Assembly (NCBI GenBank): GCA_003868215.1
Contig: QWDQ01000008.1
Span: 372,001 to 436,000, forward strand
Direction of reading: 5' to 3'
Source of the DNA: Pseudophaeomoniella oleicola
Taxonomy: Eukaryota; Ascomycota; Eurotiomycetes; Phaeomoniellales; Phaeomoniellaceae
Length of the DNA stretch: 64,000 bases
The notes beneath the pieces are model-generated. The model was not told where the DNA came from. It saw only the letters and a list, made by a program, of their open reading frames with translations, and ran no database searches. Shown here in pieces: positions 36,520 through 48,220 of this stretch. Position numbers and translations under genes: made by a program. How positions within the stretch are numbered: the stretch's first letter is position 1; the number at the start of each line of letters is the position of its first letter.

Positions 36520-38456
36520 TTTCTCTGAGAGAGACTGGCTTCTCAAAGAGGCTTCGTAAAGACGGTATGTCTATATCCGATATATGTATGACCTAATCCC
36601 TGGACCTTGTGTTACACTCTGGGTTGGCATTCCGGATCTGCCACAGGTAGGCTGCACTGTCCCTTCCAGATCTATACTGCTGACTGCAGTATGTTTGTCG
36701 TACAATGTTGCTTAAGTGCAGCGGTCCAAGCTTCGAATGTGATGGAAAGGAAATCGTCGGTCCTTTCCTCCAGCGTATGGCAACTATTCCACCAGCGACA
36801 GGATTATCGTTGTGGCACATCCTTCCGTTCTGCGGAAAGACGGGGTTAGCGGAGTATAAATAAGAAAATGTCGATGCTGTAACTGCTGGTGACGAGCGGT
36901 GACAGAGAAGCTTATTGAAGATAGGCGGCTGGAGAAGGTGCATTGCTACCAGCTGGTCGTATTTGATGTGCTCAAGCTGCAACGCCAGAAGACATTGCAC
37001 AATGTTATTGTGATCGTCAAAAGCCGCTTCACCATTGTGAATGTGCTCTTGTGGCTTACGGACCTTCTTTTTGTGGGCGGCGTCCAGATCAGAGCCATGT
37101 ACTGCACTAGCAGTATCCTTCGAAATTCCCATGCCGGGAACTCAAGTAGGACTGGATAACAATGGCCAATCCAGCTCTGAGGCGCTTGGCTGGGATTTCC
37201 ATTGAATGCAACGGAACACTCGTCTCCGGGCCTCCCTCTCTCAAACGATTGGGTCAAGCTCACAATTTAGTCGGTACAACTTTCTGTTCCCTCATATCAT
37301 CTTTAATCTCTTTACGTTGTTGCACAAGGCGAAGTTATTACAGTGTTCCGTCTGTGAAAGCCGAACCAGCCATTTTGTCGATCCCGGAATGGTAGGTAAG
37401 ATGACATTCATACAGTCTAGCCCTTTGTACCCAATGTGCTGCTTAAGGTGATTCGGTTGAGATGGTGAAGAACTCAGATCTAATCCTGACCGTCTAGGAC
37501 GTTTAAATAGCCATGTCCATCTCATAGACCGAGTCCTTCCCCTCTAAGCTCAGGTTTTCGTATGCTGAGCTGGGTAAGGGTTCCATGGATACCTCAATGA
37601 CTCAACTCTTCACTGTAGCTGCACGAAATTTCCAATACTGGTAGTCGTGAGCATTGCATAGTTACACAACTTGTGGATAATTTAGTTGTTTCAGTCAGGT
37701 TGTACAAAAAGTTGGCCAGACCACCTCGGATGTCAGCACATGCCTTGCCTAGGTGGAAATTGGTATGACTCCATCTTTGTGATCTCAAAATCCGGTTGGA
37801 CCTGGAATTTCTTACTCGTTACGTCTACTCTTACTCATTCGCTCTCTTTGCGACTCTCATTTATCGACTTGGAGTACAGACAAGTCATTGAGACCGACAG
37901 AGGCCGATGCCTTCCGACCTGACGATGGTGGGCGCAACAGGAGCAAGGTGAAGCAAAGTGCCGTACGGCGATGCACTTCTCTGGTCTGGAAGCAGCCTTT
38001 GCATATCTGAAGAGTGAATGGTTTTATACTTCATCACCTACAGCTAAGCAAGGTCATCGATAGGTACATTGCAGTCTACATAGGTGCCGCCAAGAGATGT
38101 CGTCAATACCCTGCCCGTAACTCCGTCCCCAAAATTTATTTCCCGACCTCGAATTGCATTGTACCTAATTACTACGTAGACAGGTCTGGAGCAACGACAT
38201 ATACCTGAACATGCAACCATCAAATACACAACGCAAGCAGTTTAGTATCCAGCATCGGGAGTGGCTATCCAGGTCTCATGAGTGTAGATCCTCTCGCTTA
38301 TTGCAATAGAATCAAGAATCGAATCGATGAATACAGAGATGACGCAACCAGAAACATAGCCACAGCTCTTTTAAGGTAGCACTCCATTTACTGCACTACA
38401 CGGAGCGCAGCCGCACATCAACCCTCGATAGCTACCTACCTGGTACCCAGATACCT
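36520..38456. other. 1.9-kb divergent intergenic region, no gene supported
   Basis: Between the Myb-like gene and the GH128 gene. A 179-codon ATG frame (36593-37132, minus) exists but has no recognisable domain and sits in the promoter/leader of the Myb-like gene. TACTACGTAG occurs at 38170-38179. Confidence 0.45.
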
Positions 38457-39419
38457 ATGCGTCTATATCGGAGAATATATCTAGTAATTTCAGCAATATT
38501 GTTTTTGTATATCGTGATTATATATCTTCCCAGTTGCATAATGCCGTTCCGCAAGCACCTTCAAGAACTCCTGAAACCATCCCAACCCACAGCTTCCTCC
38601 TCAGACCCAACCATGGCTTCGCAGCCCTCGTCCAAATCCAAAAGAGGCATTCTGGTCCCGTGGAACTTCGATGCCTCCGACTTCAGCCACTACCAGCCGG
38701 CGATCGACTCCGGAAAAATCACCTGGATCTCGAATTGGGAGATGTGGAAACCTCAGGGTCTTCCCGGCAATGTCGAGTACATACCACAGTGCCGAACAGC
38801 TGATGCTGCCAATCAGATATCAGGCTACCTGACCAACTACTGTGAAGAGCTAAAAGAGGCTCAGCGAGCATTGTGTTTCATGGGCTTCAACGAACCCGAC
38901 ATCGCGGATCAAGCAAACCTCGACGTCGACAAAGCAGTCCAACTCTGGCGAGAATTTGTACTCCCGACGAAAGCGAAACTCGGAGCATACGCTGTGCACA
39001 TTACCTCACCACCCGTCTCCAACGGCCCCAACGGTCTCCCGTGGTTGAAATCCTTCATCAACGCCCTCGGCGGCCTCCCAGCTTCCGGCATCGACTCCAT
39101 CAACATCCACTACTACAGCCCGGACGTCTCACACTTCAAACGCTACGTCCAAGATGTCCACAATGCCTTCCCCGACAAGCCCATCTGGGTCACCGAGTTC
39201 GCCTGCACGACCTGGGACCCGAACCGACCGGCGTCCGAGAAGGAAGTCCTCAAATTCATGACCGAGGCGCTGAGTTGGCTGGATCGGACCGAGTGGGTTG
39301 AGAGGTATGCTTGGTTCGGAGCCATGCGCGATGTCGGAACCGGTGTGGGTAGGGCGAATGGACTGCAGAAAGATGGTCAGGGGCTGAGTGAAGCCGGGAA
39401 GCTTTATACGACGCTGTGA
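38457..39419 (+). CDS. GH128-type glycosyl hydrolase (endo-beta-1,3-glucanase, Asl1-like)
   Basis: A single exon of 320 residues. The catalytic barrel runs from about residue 60 (KRGILVPWNFDASDFSHYQP) to the end. The acid/base Glu is in CFMGFNEPDIADQANL and the nucleophile Glu in KPIWVTEFACTTW, the two signatures of this family; SINIHYYSPDVSHFKRYV gives the usual aromatic site. Family members cut beta-1,3-glucan; in fission yeast Asl1 proteins act at the cell wall. The first ATG adds a strongly hydrophobic segment (about residues 6-26) preceded by Arg residues, which predicts a type II membrane anchor. If translation starts instead at the internal ATG at 38541, the enzyme would lack a targeting signal. 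Both are possible. Confidence 0.87.
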   Translation: MRLYRRIYLVISAILFLYIVIIYLPSCIMPFRKHLQELLKPSQPTASSSDPTMASQPSSKSKRGILVPWNFDASDFSHYQPAIDSGKITWISNWEMWKPQGLPGNVEYIPQCRTADAANQISGYLTNYCEELKEAQRALCFMGFNEPDIADQANLDVDKAVQLWREFVLPTKAKLGAYAVHITSPPVSNGPNGLPWLKSFINALGGLPASGIDSINIHYYSPDVSHFKRYVQDVHNAFPDKPIWVTEFACTTWDPNRPASEKEVLKFMTEALSWLDRTEWVERYAWFGAMRDVGTGVGRANGLQKDGQGLSEAGKLYTTL

Positions 39420-39736
39420 AAAGAACTGTAGGTAGCAGTTAGACGTAACCAAGCTCTATGATCAGGTGACGGTTCTATGTTATTTGAAACTCCTGTCTTC
39501 GAAAATTCAATATTCTATGTTAAATAAATCTATCTAATAATTTTTGGGGGTTGAGTTCATCTGCCAATGGTATGGATCTTCCTGTGTCTATCAAATTCGA
39601 GGTATTATAAAGTCTAGCAGAGGGTAGAGAAAAGTTCGTTTCTGTCGTTTCGGTTCATTCGTCGTCTGCGTTCGTGTAGCCGGGATAGAAAGGGGCTCCC
39701 TAAGGCGAAAGGGAAAGAGAAAGAGTAATAGAGGGT
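39420..39736. other. Convergent 3' region, GH128 / MFS exporter
   Basis: 317 bp with the 3' ends of both genes. No other feature is seen. Confidence 0.6.
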
Positions 39737-41883
39737 TCAATGCATCACAATACTATCATCTTTCTCGAGTCGCTTGTTCTTCACACCGATAGCGCTGGCT
39801 CCTAGACCAAGCCCGGCAAGACCAACGCAGCACCAGAGCCCGATGGAGTACTGACCGATCTTTGTCGTAATCGAGTTAGAGGAGGTGGATGTGGTTGATG
39901 TATGGGACACGCCCTGAACAATGGCGCTGGTGAGCGCAAGAGCGACACCGGAGCCGATTTGAAACGCGGTATTGACCATACCGCCACAGAGAGATTTGAC
40001 GTTTAAAGGTACGCTGGCGAGCATGATGACGGAGACGGAGCAGTACACGATGCTGACACCGATAACACCGAGGATGGAGGAGGGAAAGGTGTGTTTCCAA
40101 CTGCAGGGCCAAGCATTAGTTTGACGATAAGTACACAGGAAATCAGCAAGACGTACAAATCCACATCTCCTTTCTTGATGAGAGCTGCCGGAATCGGTGC
40201 AATCATGCATACGAAGGTGCCAACGAGAAGCAATGCCTTCACATTGAATCTATCGATCATCGAGCCCATGACTATAGATGTCACGAAACCGCTGACTCCC
40301 ATGGGTAGAAACCTGAGGGCGGTGCCGCCGGCTGAGAACTGGTTGACTTCTTGAGCAACGAGGACGATATAGTAGAGAATGGTCTGATAGCCACCATATG
40401 CAACTGGAGCCTGTCAATTACTTGCAACCAAGGCCGGGCAGACGACAAGTACTCACCAAATCCTGCGATCCATAGCCCAGCGAAATTTTGAACCTTCCAA
40501 AGCGATAATGGCATGATCGGATTCTTGACTTTCTTTTCCAGCCAGGTGAAGCAAACCAACAGGGCAAATGAGCTGACCAGCAGCACGATGATGAAAGCTT
40601 TGTTCCACCCATAGACACCTCCACTAGAGAGAACAAAGGACAGAAGAATAAGACCGCACGTCGAAAGACCGGCTCCCATGAAATCCAGTTTAGGCTTTGT
40701 CTTTCCCTCTAGGCGATCTTTGGGAAGGATCCAGAAGCCTAGGACCCCGAGAGAACCTGTCACAATGACTGTGAGGCGAAACAAGTATCGCCAATTCAGC
40801 GCCGATGTCAGGAACCCTCCCAATACCAATCCAACGCAGAAACCTACAGCCCCGGAGGCACCGAAGATGGAGAGTGCCCTTGTTCTGTCTCTAGAAACGA
40901 AATATGACGTGATGATACCAACACTGCTTGGTACGGTCATCGCAGCGCCGACTCCTTGCAGCGCACGGAAAATGGCGACTTGGACAAATGACGTCCCGAA
41001 GCCAACTGCAAGAGTCCAGGCTGATAGCCAGAGAAGACCCACACACAGTATGTTTCTCCTGCCGTACCTGTCGGACAAGACCCCACTCAGCAGTAAGAAT
41101 CCACCGAAAGTTAGAGTATATGCAGAAATCATCCATTGAAGGTCAGCGGACTTCGTATCGAATTCTCGTTGAATAGCTGGCAGGGCGATGTTGGTGCCCG
41201 TCATGAAGATATTATCAAGCAGTTGTGCTCCAGCTGTAATCAAGAGAATGAGAGCGCCTCTCTTTGATTTTAGGGTCCCAACGTCAGGGTACTCTGTAGC
41301 AGTCACAGAAGCGTCTTCGACATCCAATTCCGAGATAGATGATGCACTAGAGCCGGACGTGGGTGATGACGGTCTTGCAGAAACTGTGGAGCGTGGTTTA
41401 GCAGCGAAACCTGACGGTGATGGTGGCCTCGAGGATCGTGTGGATGCAACCTCGCGAATAGTATGTACAGGTCCTAGTTTGGCGGTATCAGGAGCACGGA
41501 TTGTTGGTGGGAGTTCATCAACAGCCTCGAGATTTTCCTCGAACGCTTCTCGATGCCCACTGACGACGTTAGGGTCTGCATTTGGACTGATACAAGGGTA
41601 GCCTTACCTGATGGCAGAAGCATATCGGGTCAATGAATGAGTATCATCCTCAAGCACGGAGCCACCCCTTCGGGCAGAAGCTTGACTGTCACGGCGGATA
41701 CTGCGTGACAGGCGAGGACGAGGTTCAGCAGCATCTCGAAACGTGCTCCTGCGTCTTCTTGTGGTGGTGTCATGACCTGTCGATGCTGTAGCAGATACTG
41801 TTAGTGGAGGACGAAGCAGCCCTCTTTTGAATGAATGACTTACAGCCGTCAAGGTGCGGTGATGCAATCCTGGTCTGCTCCAT
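39737..41883 (-). CDS. MFS drug:H+ antiporter, DHA2 (14-TMS) type
   Basis: Five exons on the minus strand, 41883-41844, 41797-41608, 41559-40457, 40403-40157 and 40100-39737, give 647 residues. A cytosolic Ser/Arg-rich N-terminal tail of about 170 residues precedes the first membrane segment. Motif A is GVLSDRYGRRN between segments 2 and 3; the motif C region is VGFCVGLVLGGFLTSALNWR, the Gly-rich signature of antiporters. Hydrophobic segments continue through YIVLVAQEVNQFSAGGTALR and VYCSVSVIMLASVPL, and the end is GLAGLGLGASAIGV plus a charged tail, fitting the 14-segment plan. The third acceptor was chosen as CTCCAG at 40404 because it alone keeps the frame (GFVAYGGYQTI). Members export drugs, toxins or amino acids; substrate cannot be inferred. 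There is no neighbouring biosynthetic gene. Confidence 0.9.
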
Positions 41884-43461
41884 GATCTAGAATCCACTAT
41901 GCAGAATCACACCTCCGCTATTTGTAAAGCCGGAGATGGGAGGAATGTGTACGTTTCATACAAGCTGCAAAGTCCATAGCAGTATAGACGGGGTCCAAGA
42001 CCTACCTTTTATAATATCTAGCAAATTTGACATTTCACGATGGTTTGCATCACAGCGGAGTCTTGTCCGTGGGATTTGTTGAAGCATTGCAGATTGATAA
42101 AGTTTGATAGCAGACGAAAAGTCTACTACGAGGACCCTCGAGGCTTGGATGAAACTCCACCTCGACTGAGAACGGAAAGCTCTACGAGGCCGCTGGGCAT
42201 GAATGGTAGGAAAAGATGGACACACTGGAGCCATGGCGGCGAGAACACAGAGACAAGGCGCTGAGATTGACTTGAGATTCGGAAATCAGAATCCGAACCA
42301 TCACAGAGAATCCACTTTTGCCGCAGCTTCCGCCTTCACATGCGATATTGAGTAGCTACTGTATCTACTGTAATTCTTCATCTTCTCACCCTTCTCATCC
42401 GCTGTACCACATACCAAATAGTACTCCTTTACCCAGCGCTGGACCAACGGTGACTGCCCAAGTCTTGACAGCTCTTCAACGATTTGTGGGTTGCAGATTC
42501 TATCTTATGGATACCCAACTATTCCCCCCTGGCGACGTGCATATCTTCCACCAGAGTGAACGTATTCTGAGCATCTATTGCACTATCATCTGTATATTGA
42601 CCCTAGCACACTCTTGGATTTGATCAAAAGGCTTATCGCTACAAGAGTAGATGGCCTCTTCAACATGACCGAGTATGTGGTCGCATAGGAGAGAACAACA
42701 TTAAGCATTATACCTGGTATGCAAGGCGGGTACGCCAAATAGCCATCATTGGGGCATCCTGTATGCTGGTGGCTTGGCCGGTCGTGATGCGGTCATTCGA
42801 GTCATTCTATACGACGAAACCCTATATGTTTGTTGAGGAGGTGTGACAAAGATTTGGTCTTGCTCGGTGTCACCGTTCTGCGCAGGGACAAGCCATCATG
42901 ATGGCATGGAGCAATGGCTCTTGTAGCCTTCACCGCCATTCATGTAGGACAATACCAGTGAATTTGTCCTGGTGGTACTTGTTGTACTCATGTGAAGAGG
43001 CAAGTCCTACATCAACAGGCGGTCACTGGTTACCAGAACAGATGTATGCGTATGATCCGTTTCACGCAGCTGCCCGGAAGTAGTGCTATATCACATTACG
43101 ACAGGACTGATGAGAGCTGTGCTACCTCGGAACTCAATCACCTGTGGTACACTCGGCGACTGTACAACTTGCACCACGGCTTGGCGAGCAAACGGAGTCG
43201 ACAAATTCGGCGTCATCTGTGAATGCCGGTGTACGGTCAGAAAGACATAGCTCATGATTCTTCGGTGAACGAGACCAATCTCTTTTATTTATATGTAGGT
43301 GCGTTGAGTCTATGATCTACTCCCAATGTATCAACCCTCACCTTAGTTATGTCATCAATTCCACGAACAGCCTTCATACTTTCTTTACAACCTACGAGTA
43401 ACCCTAACATCTTCCACAAGTCTCTCCCTCGTGGATCCGAAATCTACTGGACAGTATCGAT
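41884..43461. other. 1.6-kb intergenic region, no gene supported
   Basis: Divergent space between the MFS exporter and the small Cys-containing gene. No conserved peptide or RNA motif was recognised. Confidence 0.45.
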
Positions 43462-44037
43462 ATGTGCAAGCTCACTGTTACACAGCATCGTCCTAAGTCA
43501 GAGGATTGCAACCACAGAAGAAACCATTGGCAATCACAATGCCAGGCATTCATGGGAGGAGCTTGTGACGGGTCCAAACCCGGACAGTGGGGCTTCACAG
43601 CCGTATATCTCGAGTCGGAATCAGCATGTCCAGATTGCCAGACCAGACGGAGGGGACACGGTTCATACACCATGCAACCCAGAGAGACTGGAAGAACAGA
43701 TCGGCTAACGCACCTTGAGACTTGGCTCTCTGCATCACAATCAGACCACTGGCCACAACCACATGGAAATCCCTCCCAGCCATCCACTGCCTCCACAACG
43801 CTGGACATAGCCGGAGTATCCGAGAGACCAATGACCCCAATCGACGACGATGTCGCTCAACTTCATGATCTAGATCGCAACGAGGGGACCCTACATCTCG
43901 CAGCTGAGATCCAACGAGTCCAGCGTCTTAGGGTCAACCAACGGGATCAAGAAGGTGACGAAGAGATCGTTATGATCGTTGAGGAAGACGGGACCGTCAT
44001 TAGTGTTGATCCCCCACAACGTTACACCGTTCTGTAG
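43462..44037 (+). CDS. Small Cys-containing protein of unknown function
   Basis: A single-exon ATG frame of 191 residues. I do not recognise a family. The N-terminal 60 residues carry spaced Cys and His (MCKLTVTQ, EDCNHRRNHWQSQCQA, GGACDG, SACPDCQTRRRG), a layout seen in many short fungal proteins that start with MCK and may bind zinc. The middle is hydrophilic and disordered. The C-terminus is acidic with an ordered-looking strand (EEIVMIVEEDGTVISVDPPQ). The evidence for coding is the length of the frame, the Cys spacing and this tail; a spurious frame is not excluded. Confidence 0.45.
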   Translation: MCKLTVTQHRPKSEDCNHRRNHWQSQCQAFMGGACDGSKPGQWGFTAVYLESESACPDCQTRRRGHGSYTMQPRETGRTDRLTHLETWLSASQSDHWPQPHGNPSQPSTASTTLDIAGVSERPMTPIDDDVAQLHDLDRNEGTLHLAAEIQRVQRLRVNQRDQEGDEEIVMIVEEDGTVISVDPPQRYTVL

Positions 44038-45261
44038 ATTCATGCCGTGACCTGCTTTTTGCTCTCATCGTCGGCGTCTAGTATTACCCTCAGGGACACC
44101 CCATCCCATAGCTTCTATCCCGATGGCTGGCCTTGGGAACCTTCATTCCTAATCGAGGATGCCTGGTATAATCTTCTTTCTTCGGGGGGACAGTCGATCA
44201 TTGGACTATGGTCCCAACAAGTTGGACAGTAGATGTATTTGGCTTATAATTCATGAAGCTCTTGCTGATTTAGACGAACGTTCTGTCTACGCAGGACTTC
44301 CCATGATTTGGAAATTATCTGTTATTGGGAATGTCAAGAACAGAAGGCAGAGGTAAAACACCTGCAGCAATAATTTGCAGGTGATCCCCCATATTGACGG
44401 CGCATACGTTCAGGGATCTGAAGACCTTACCGTTGTAGAAAGAATATGTAGATAAAACTGATGATGTCTTTGATATAGTGATGAAGGGAAAAACACTAGA
44501 CGCTAACGGCCAATCGCCCGACTTGCCATTTAGGGAAACATCCTCCTTGGCGTGTCTACTACGTAAGGTACTATGGCAGGGATACTTACCTAGGTATTTT
44601 CCTTGCTGTTTTATTGTCATCTTTCTTTCATCGTCTTAGGTTTCGTTTCGAGATCCCCAACTTCTGATGCTTTAGGTTCTCTACGGTGTGAACGTTGTCC
44701 GTACTTATGCCTACCTCACAGCTTTTTCAAGTTCTGTCCTCTCATCGCAATGAATGTTCTTGCCTTGGTAGAATTAGGGGTAATTATGGTATGCCATTTC
44801 AAAGCAGTAAAGTGCCAGACTTCTCTTCCCACTGTCAGCTGGACTGGTTTGCAGTTGATGTACTGTTTGATGCCGTGAAAAATGAGAGACCACTGACCTG
44901 CCTTGACATTTACGGGCCGCTTCACCACCTAAACTGTTCTGCAAAGTGGTGTAGATACCTTATCCAGCAGCTAGGACGTGTTCACGCTGCTGAAGAGCCT
45001 TCCCCATTCTAGGTACAACGGTAAACATTGAGCATATTGTGCCTTCATCCCCCTGTTCTTGTAGAGCACATCTCTCTTTCATTTATCCAGAACCAAAGAA
45101 GTTCTTTGGGTTTCACTCCAAAGCGCTACCTAACGTCGCGTATTATCGTGAGTCTATCTATCTCAGGCGCTACCAACCCTCATTCTGCTCCTCAACAATC
45201 GAGAACGCTACCCAACTTTCACGCTCAGCCCGACGATTCAGGCTCAGCGCCGACGACCAAT
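44038..45261. other. Intergenic region upstream of the DUF7918-type gene
   Basis: About 1.2 kb without a supported gene. It has TACTACGTA at 44557-44565 and a perfect TACCTAGGTA at 44587-44596. The frame of the next gene is open back to about 45028 but contains no ATG there, so it is treated as leader. Confidence 0.5.
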
Positions 45262-48220
45262 ATGCCCCGGCTCAAAGACATATCGTGTACCGTGGACTAC
45301 GCGGGGACTGATATAGCCTTCAAAGAGTATGGTACACAATATGGAGACGGGTTCGTGGAGACGTTCATCTCTGTGCCAGATCATCCGCAAGATTTTCTGA
45401 TTCACTTGAAATCCCATGGCTTCATAGCTAGTGGCCTTGCAATGCTTGTCTTCATAGATGGCAACTATCAATGCAACCGCAATCGTTTCAATCTGCGACC
45501 ACCTAAAGCTGGAGATGCAGACTCACATCATACAGAGGTAGAGTTTCGAGTTCGTCAAAAAGAACAAAAGAATGAGGACAAAAACCTCCTCTATGGACGA
45601 CAATGGCAATTTGATAGATGCAATTTCAGTAAGCTACCCGTCGAAAGTTCCTGTTTACCCTTGAAGCTAAAACACGTTTGCAGTTCCTATAGATGCTGTG
45701 CCTGCAGATGCCCGCTTCACAGATTTTGAACATCTTGGTGAAATTGAGGTGATCGTTGTTCGTTGCCAGCCGCCTATCAATCTGCATGAAGACTCAGACT
45801 CAGACTCCTTTACCGATCGGGAAGCAGGTGATCTGAACCAACTCGAACAGAAGATGGCAGCGCTTAGTACAATGGCGCCACCATATGCCCAAACCACCTA
45901 TCGGAGCCCAACGGTCGTTGAGGAGTCTACACCGGCCGAAGAGAGAATTGGCGCATTCAGTGGGTTGTTCGATGGTGCTGCAGACGATTCTCGTCCGTTT
46001 GGCTTAGATGGAGTATCTGAGAGAAGCGATCATCATTTCCAAAACAGTGGCCAGCAATCCGGCTGGGGGGCTACAGGCGTCGCACCCGACGAGAGAATCT
46101 ACGGTCCTAGCCAAGGGGGTCGACAGAGTCAACAAATGCCGTTCACTATGCCGCCATTCCCACAACATCCAATGGTAACTCCATACGGATGGCCCATGAC
46201 CATGCCAAATATGCCAATGACCTACTCGAATCCATGGATGATGGGCTATACTATGGCTCCCCCTTACATGCCACCCAACAATGTGCCTGACCCTGCAAAC
46301 TTTCCAGGTGCCCCAATGATTCATCCGAGCACGGTTCCTTCTGGTCAAATCTATCCAGGTCACTCCTACCATTCGGGCCCTCAACAACACGTCCAAGGTC
46401 TCCCGCAAACAGCACAAGAGCACACCGGTCCACCTAGAAACCCTCATCCAGCTTTCAACGGTGTTGCTCCAGCAGTATACGTCAATGTTGGCCAACCAGG
46501 CGGCTGGGACCACTCTGCTGGCCCTACCCAGTACTTTGGTGCACCTGTTAACACAGCGCAGATTCCAGTAACTGCCCAAAGCCCAGGAGCTAGACCAGCC
46601 TGGGGCTCTCAAGCAGGTGGGACGCCACTTGACAACCAAGATAACCATGGAGGTGACCAGAACAATGCTGAAAATGGAGACTGGAACCAGAACGACCCAA
46701 ACAACAATACACAGGCTGCTGGTGACAATGACTGGGAGAAGAATGCTGGCGGTGACTCAAGGGGTAACGATTCCGGCGATCAAAACGACAACTGGGCTGC
46801 TGGTAGTCAAGCAGGGAGCCAACGTCAGAATACATCTGGATCCAATTGGGAAAACAATGACGGCAACGGAGGATGGAAAGACAAGACTCAAGACAGTAGT
46901 TGGGATCAAGGGGGCGTTGCAAACAACAATGCTTCTGGTGACAGTGCCTGGGACAATGCAGGTAACAATAATGCCAACCAGAACCAGCCGGTCGGCGGTC
47001 TCCAACAAAATACTCCTCAGCAGCATCGTGATCCTTCCCAAGGCCACAACGGATTCTCTCCTAACGTCCAATCAGGATATAGAGCACTTCGAGGGCCATT
47101 CGGAATCTACCACCATGCGCCAAACACGACAAGAACCACGATCGAGGCAGAACCTCTTTACGATGTCCCAGACTATTGCTTTGCGTACAGAGGTCTCACC
47201 CATCAAGTCCGACCAGGAGCTGCTTATCTCTACACTCACAAGAAGGCAGCGCCAGTATACATAGATAGCTGTGAGGAACCATATGCGCGGTTCATTTTCA
47301 AGTATCGCTGTCCAGGTAAACCCCTCTCATCTGACCAAATTCGGCTGTTCAAAAAGCTAACGATGCCCCAACCTTCAGACGTGATCCAGCAGTTGACTGG
47401 TCAGCAAATCATCGCTCCAACCACCCCGGCCGCTGTAGCTGAACAAACTCTCACGTCCTTGTCTCGCGACCAACTCATTAGCATGATCCAAAACTTCCAA
47501 CAAAACCCTTCAATACCTCTGCAAGTGAGAGCACAGGTCACCAGCCCTGCAGCAATTTGGCAACCACCACCGCCAGCCCCGAAGACAGATTTCCTCGGCT
47601 CCAAGACCAGAGGTACAGCAGGACTGGGAATCCACACTATGGGTTGTGGCGCAGCTGCTCCTGCTCATGAGCCAAATACTGGTACAGGGGGAGGACATGT
47701 GTACCCGAATCTGCATGCCCAGAACAACCAGCAGCAGTCACAGCAACAGACAACTGCAGGCGCACATCAAGGTCAGGCAGCAAACACAGGATATCAACAT
47801 AACAATGGTGGTGGCTACACCTACGGCCAGCAATCCTACGCCCAACCACCAGCGCAGACTACACCGGTCCCTTCAATCCCCGCCTCAATGCAAGACGAAG
47901 CACAACCTCAAAATCAGAACCAGAACCGATTCCAACCCGGCCATGGTACCAGCTTTCTCGTCCCAGCAGGTGACGGACAAGTTCACACATACAATCCTGG
48001 TGGCGGCGGTGGTGGCAACAACAACAGCTCTCGACAACAGGCAACCAGTCAACGAGCCGGGTCAGTAGCAAGCTTTAGGAACGCTGGCGGAAGTAACCGT
48101 GGTGGTGGTGGTGGAGGAGGAGGAGGAGGAGGAGGAGGAGGATGGGCAGCCGACACATCTAACAACGCTGCTGGTAATGAAGCAGCAGGCGGCGGCGGTG
48201 GCGGTGATGTTAGTTGGTAA
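45262..48220 (+). CDS. DUF7918-type protein with long Gln/Asn/Gly-rich tail
   Basis: Exon 1 (45262-45628) and exon 2 (45684-48220) join via a GTAAGC...GCAG intron and give 967 residues. The first ~170 residues are a compact domain (CTVDYAGTDIAFKEYGTQYG, then FIHLKSHGFIASGLA-like strands in LIHLKSHGFIASGLAMLVFI, DGNYQCNRNR, EVEFRVRQKEQ and WQFDRCNF) that resembles the fungal DUF7918 family, of unknown function. Then come a Pro/Met-rich part (MPPFPQHPMVTPYGWPMTMP), a Gly/Asn/Asp/Gln-rich part with WDQ/WEN peptides, a short ordered block (DYCFAYRGLTHQVRPGAAYL, then DSCEEPYARFIFKYRCPGKP), and a Gln/Gly tail ending in more than ten Gly. The tail has the composition of proteins that form condensates. 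The adjacent CYSTM-like gene converges with it. Confidence 0.85.
48101..48142. repeat. GGT/GGA trinucleotide run coding for poly-Gly
   Basis: A (GGT)n then (GGA)n tract inside the DUF7918-type gene encoding an uninterrupted Gly stretch; likely length-polymorphic. Confidence 0.9.

Noticed and set aside
36593-37132. 179-codon ATG frame on the minus strand
   Set aside because: No recognisable domain, and it lies in the likely promoter or leader of the Myb-like gene. Composition is not clearly coding.
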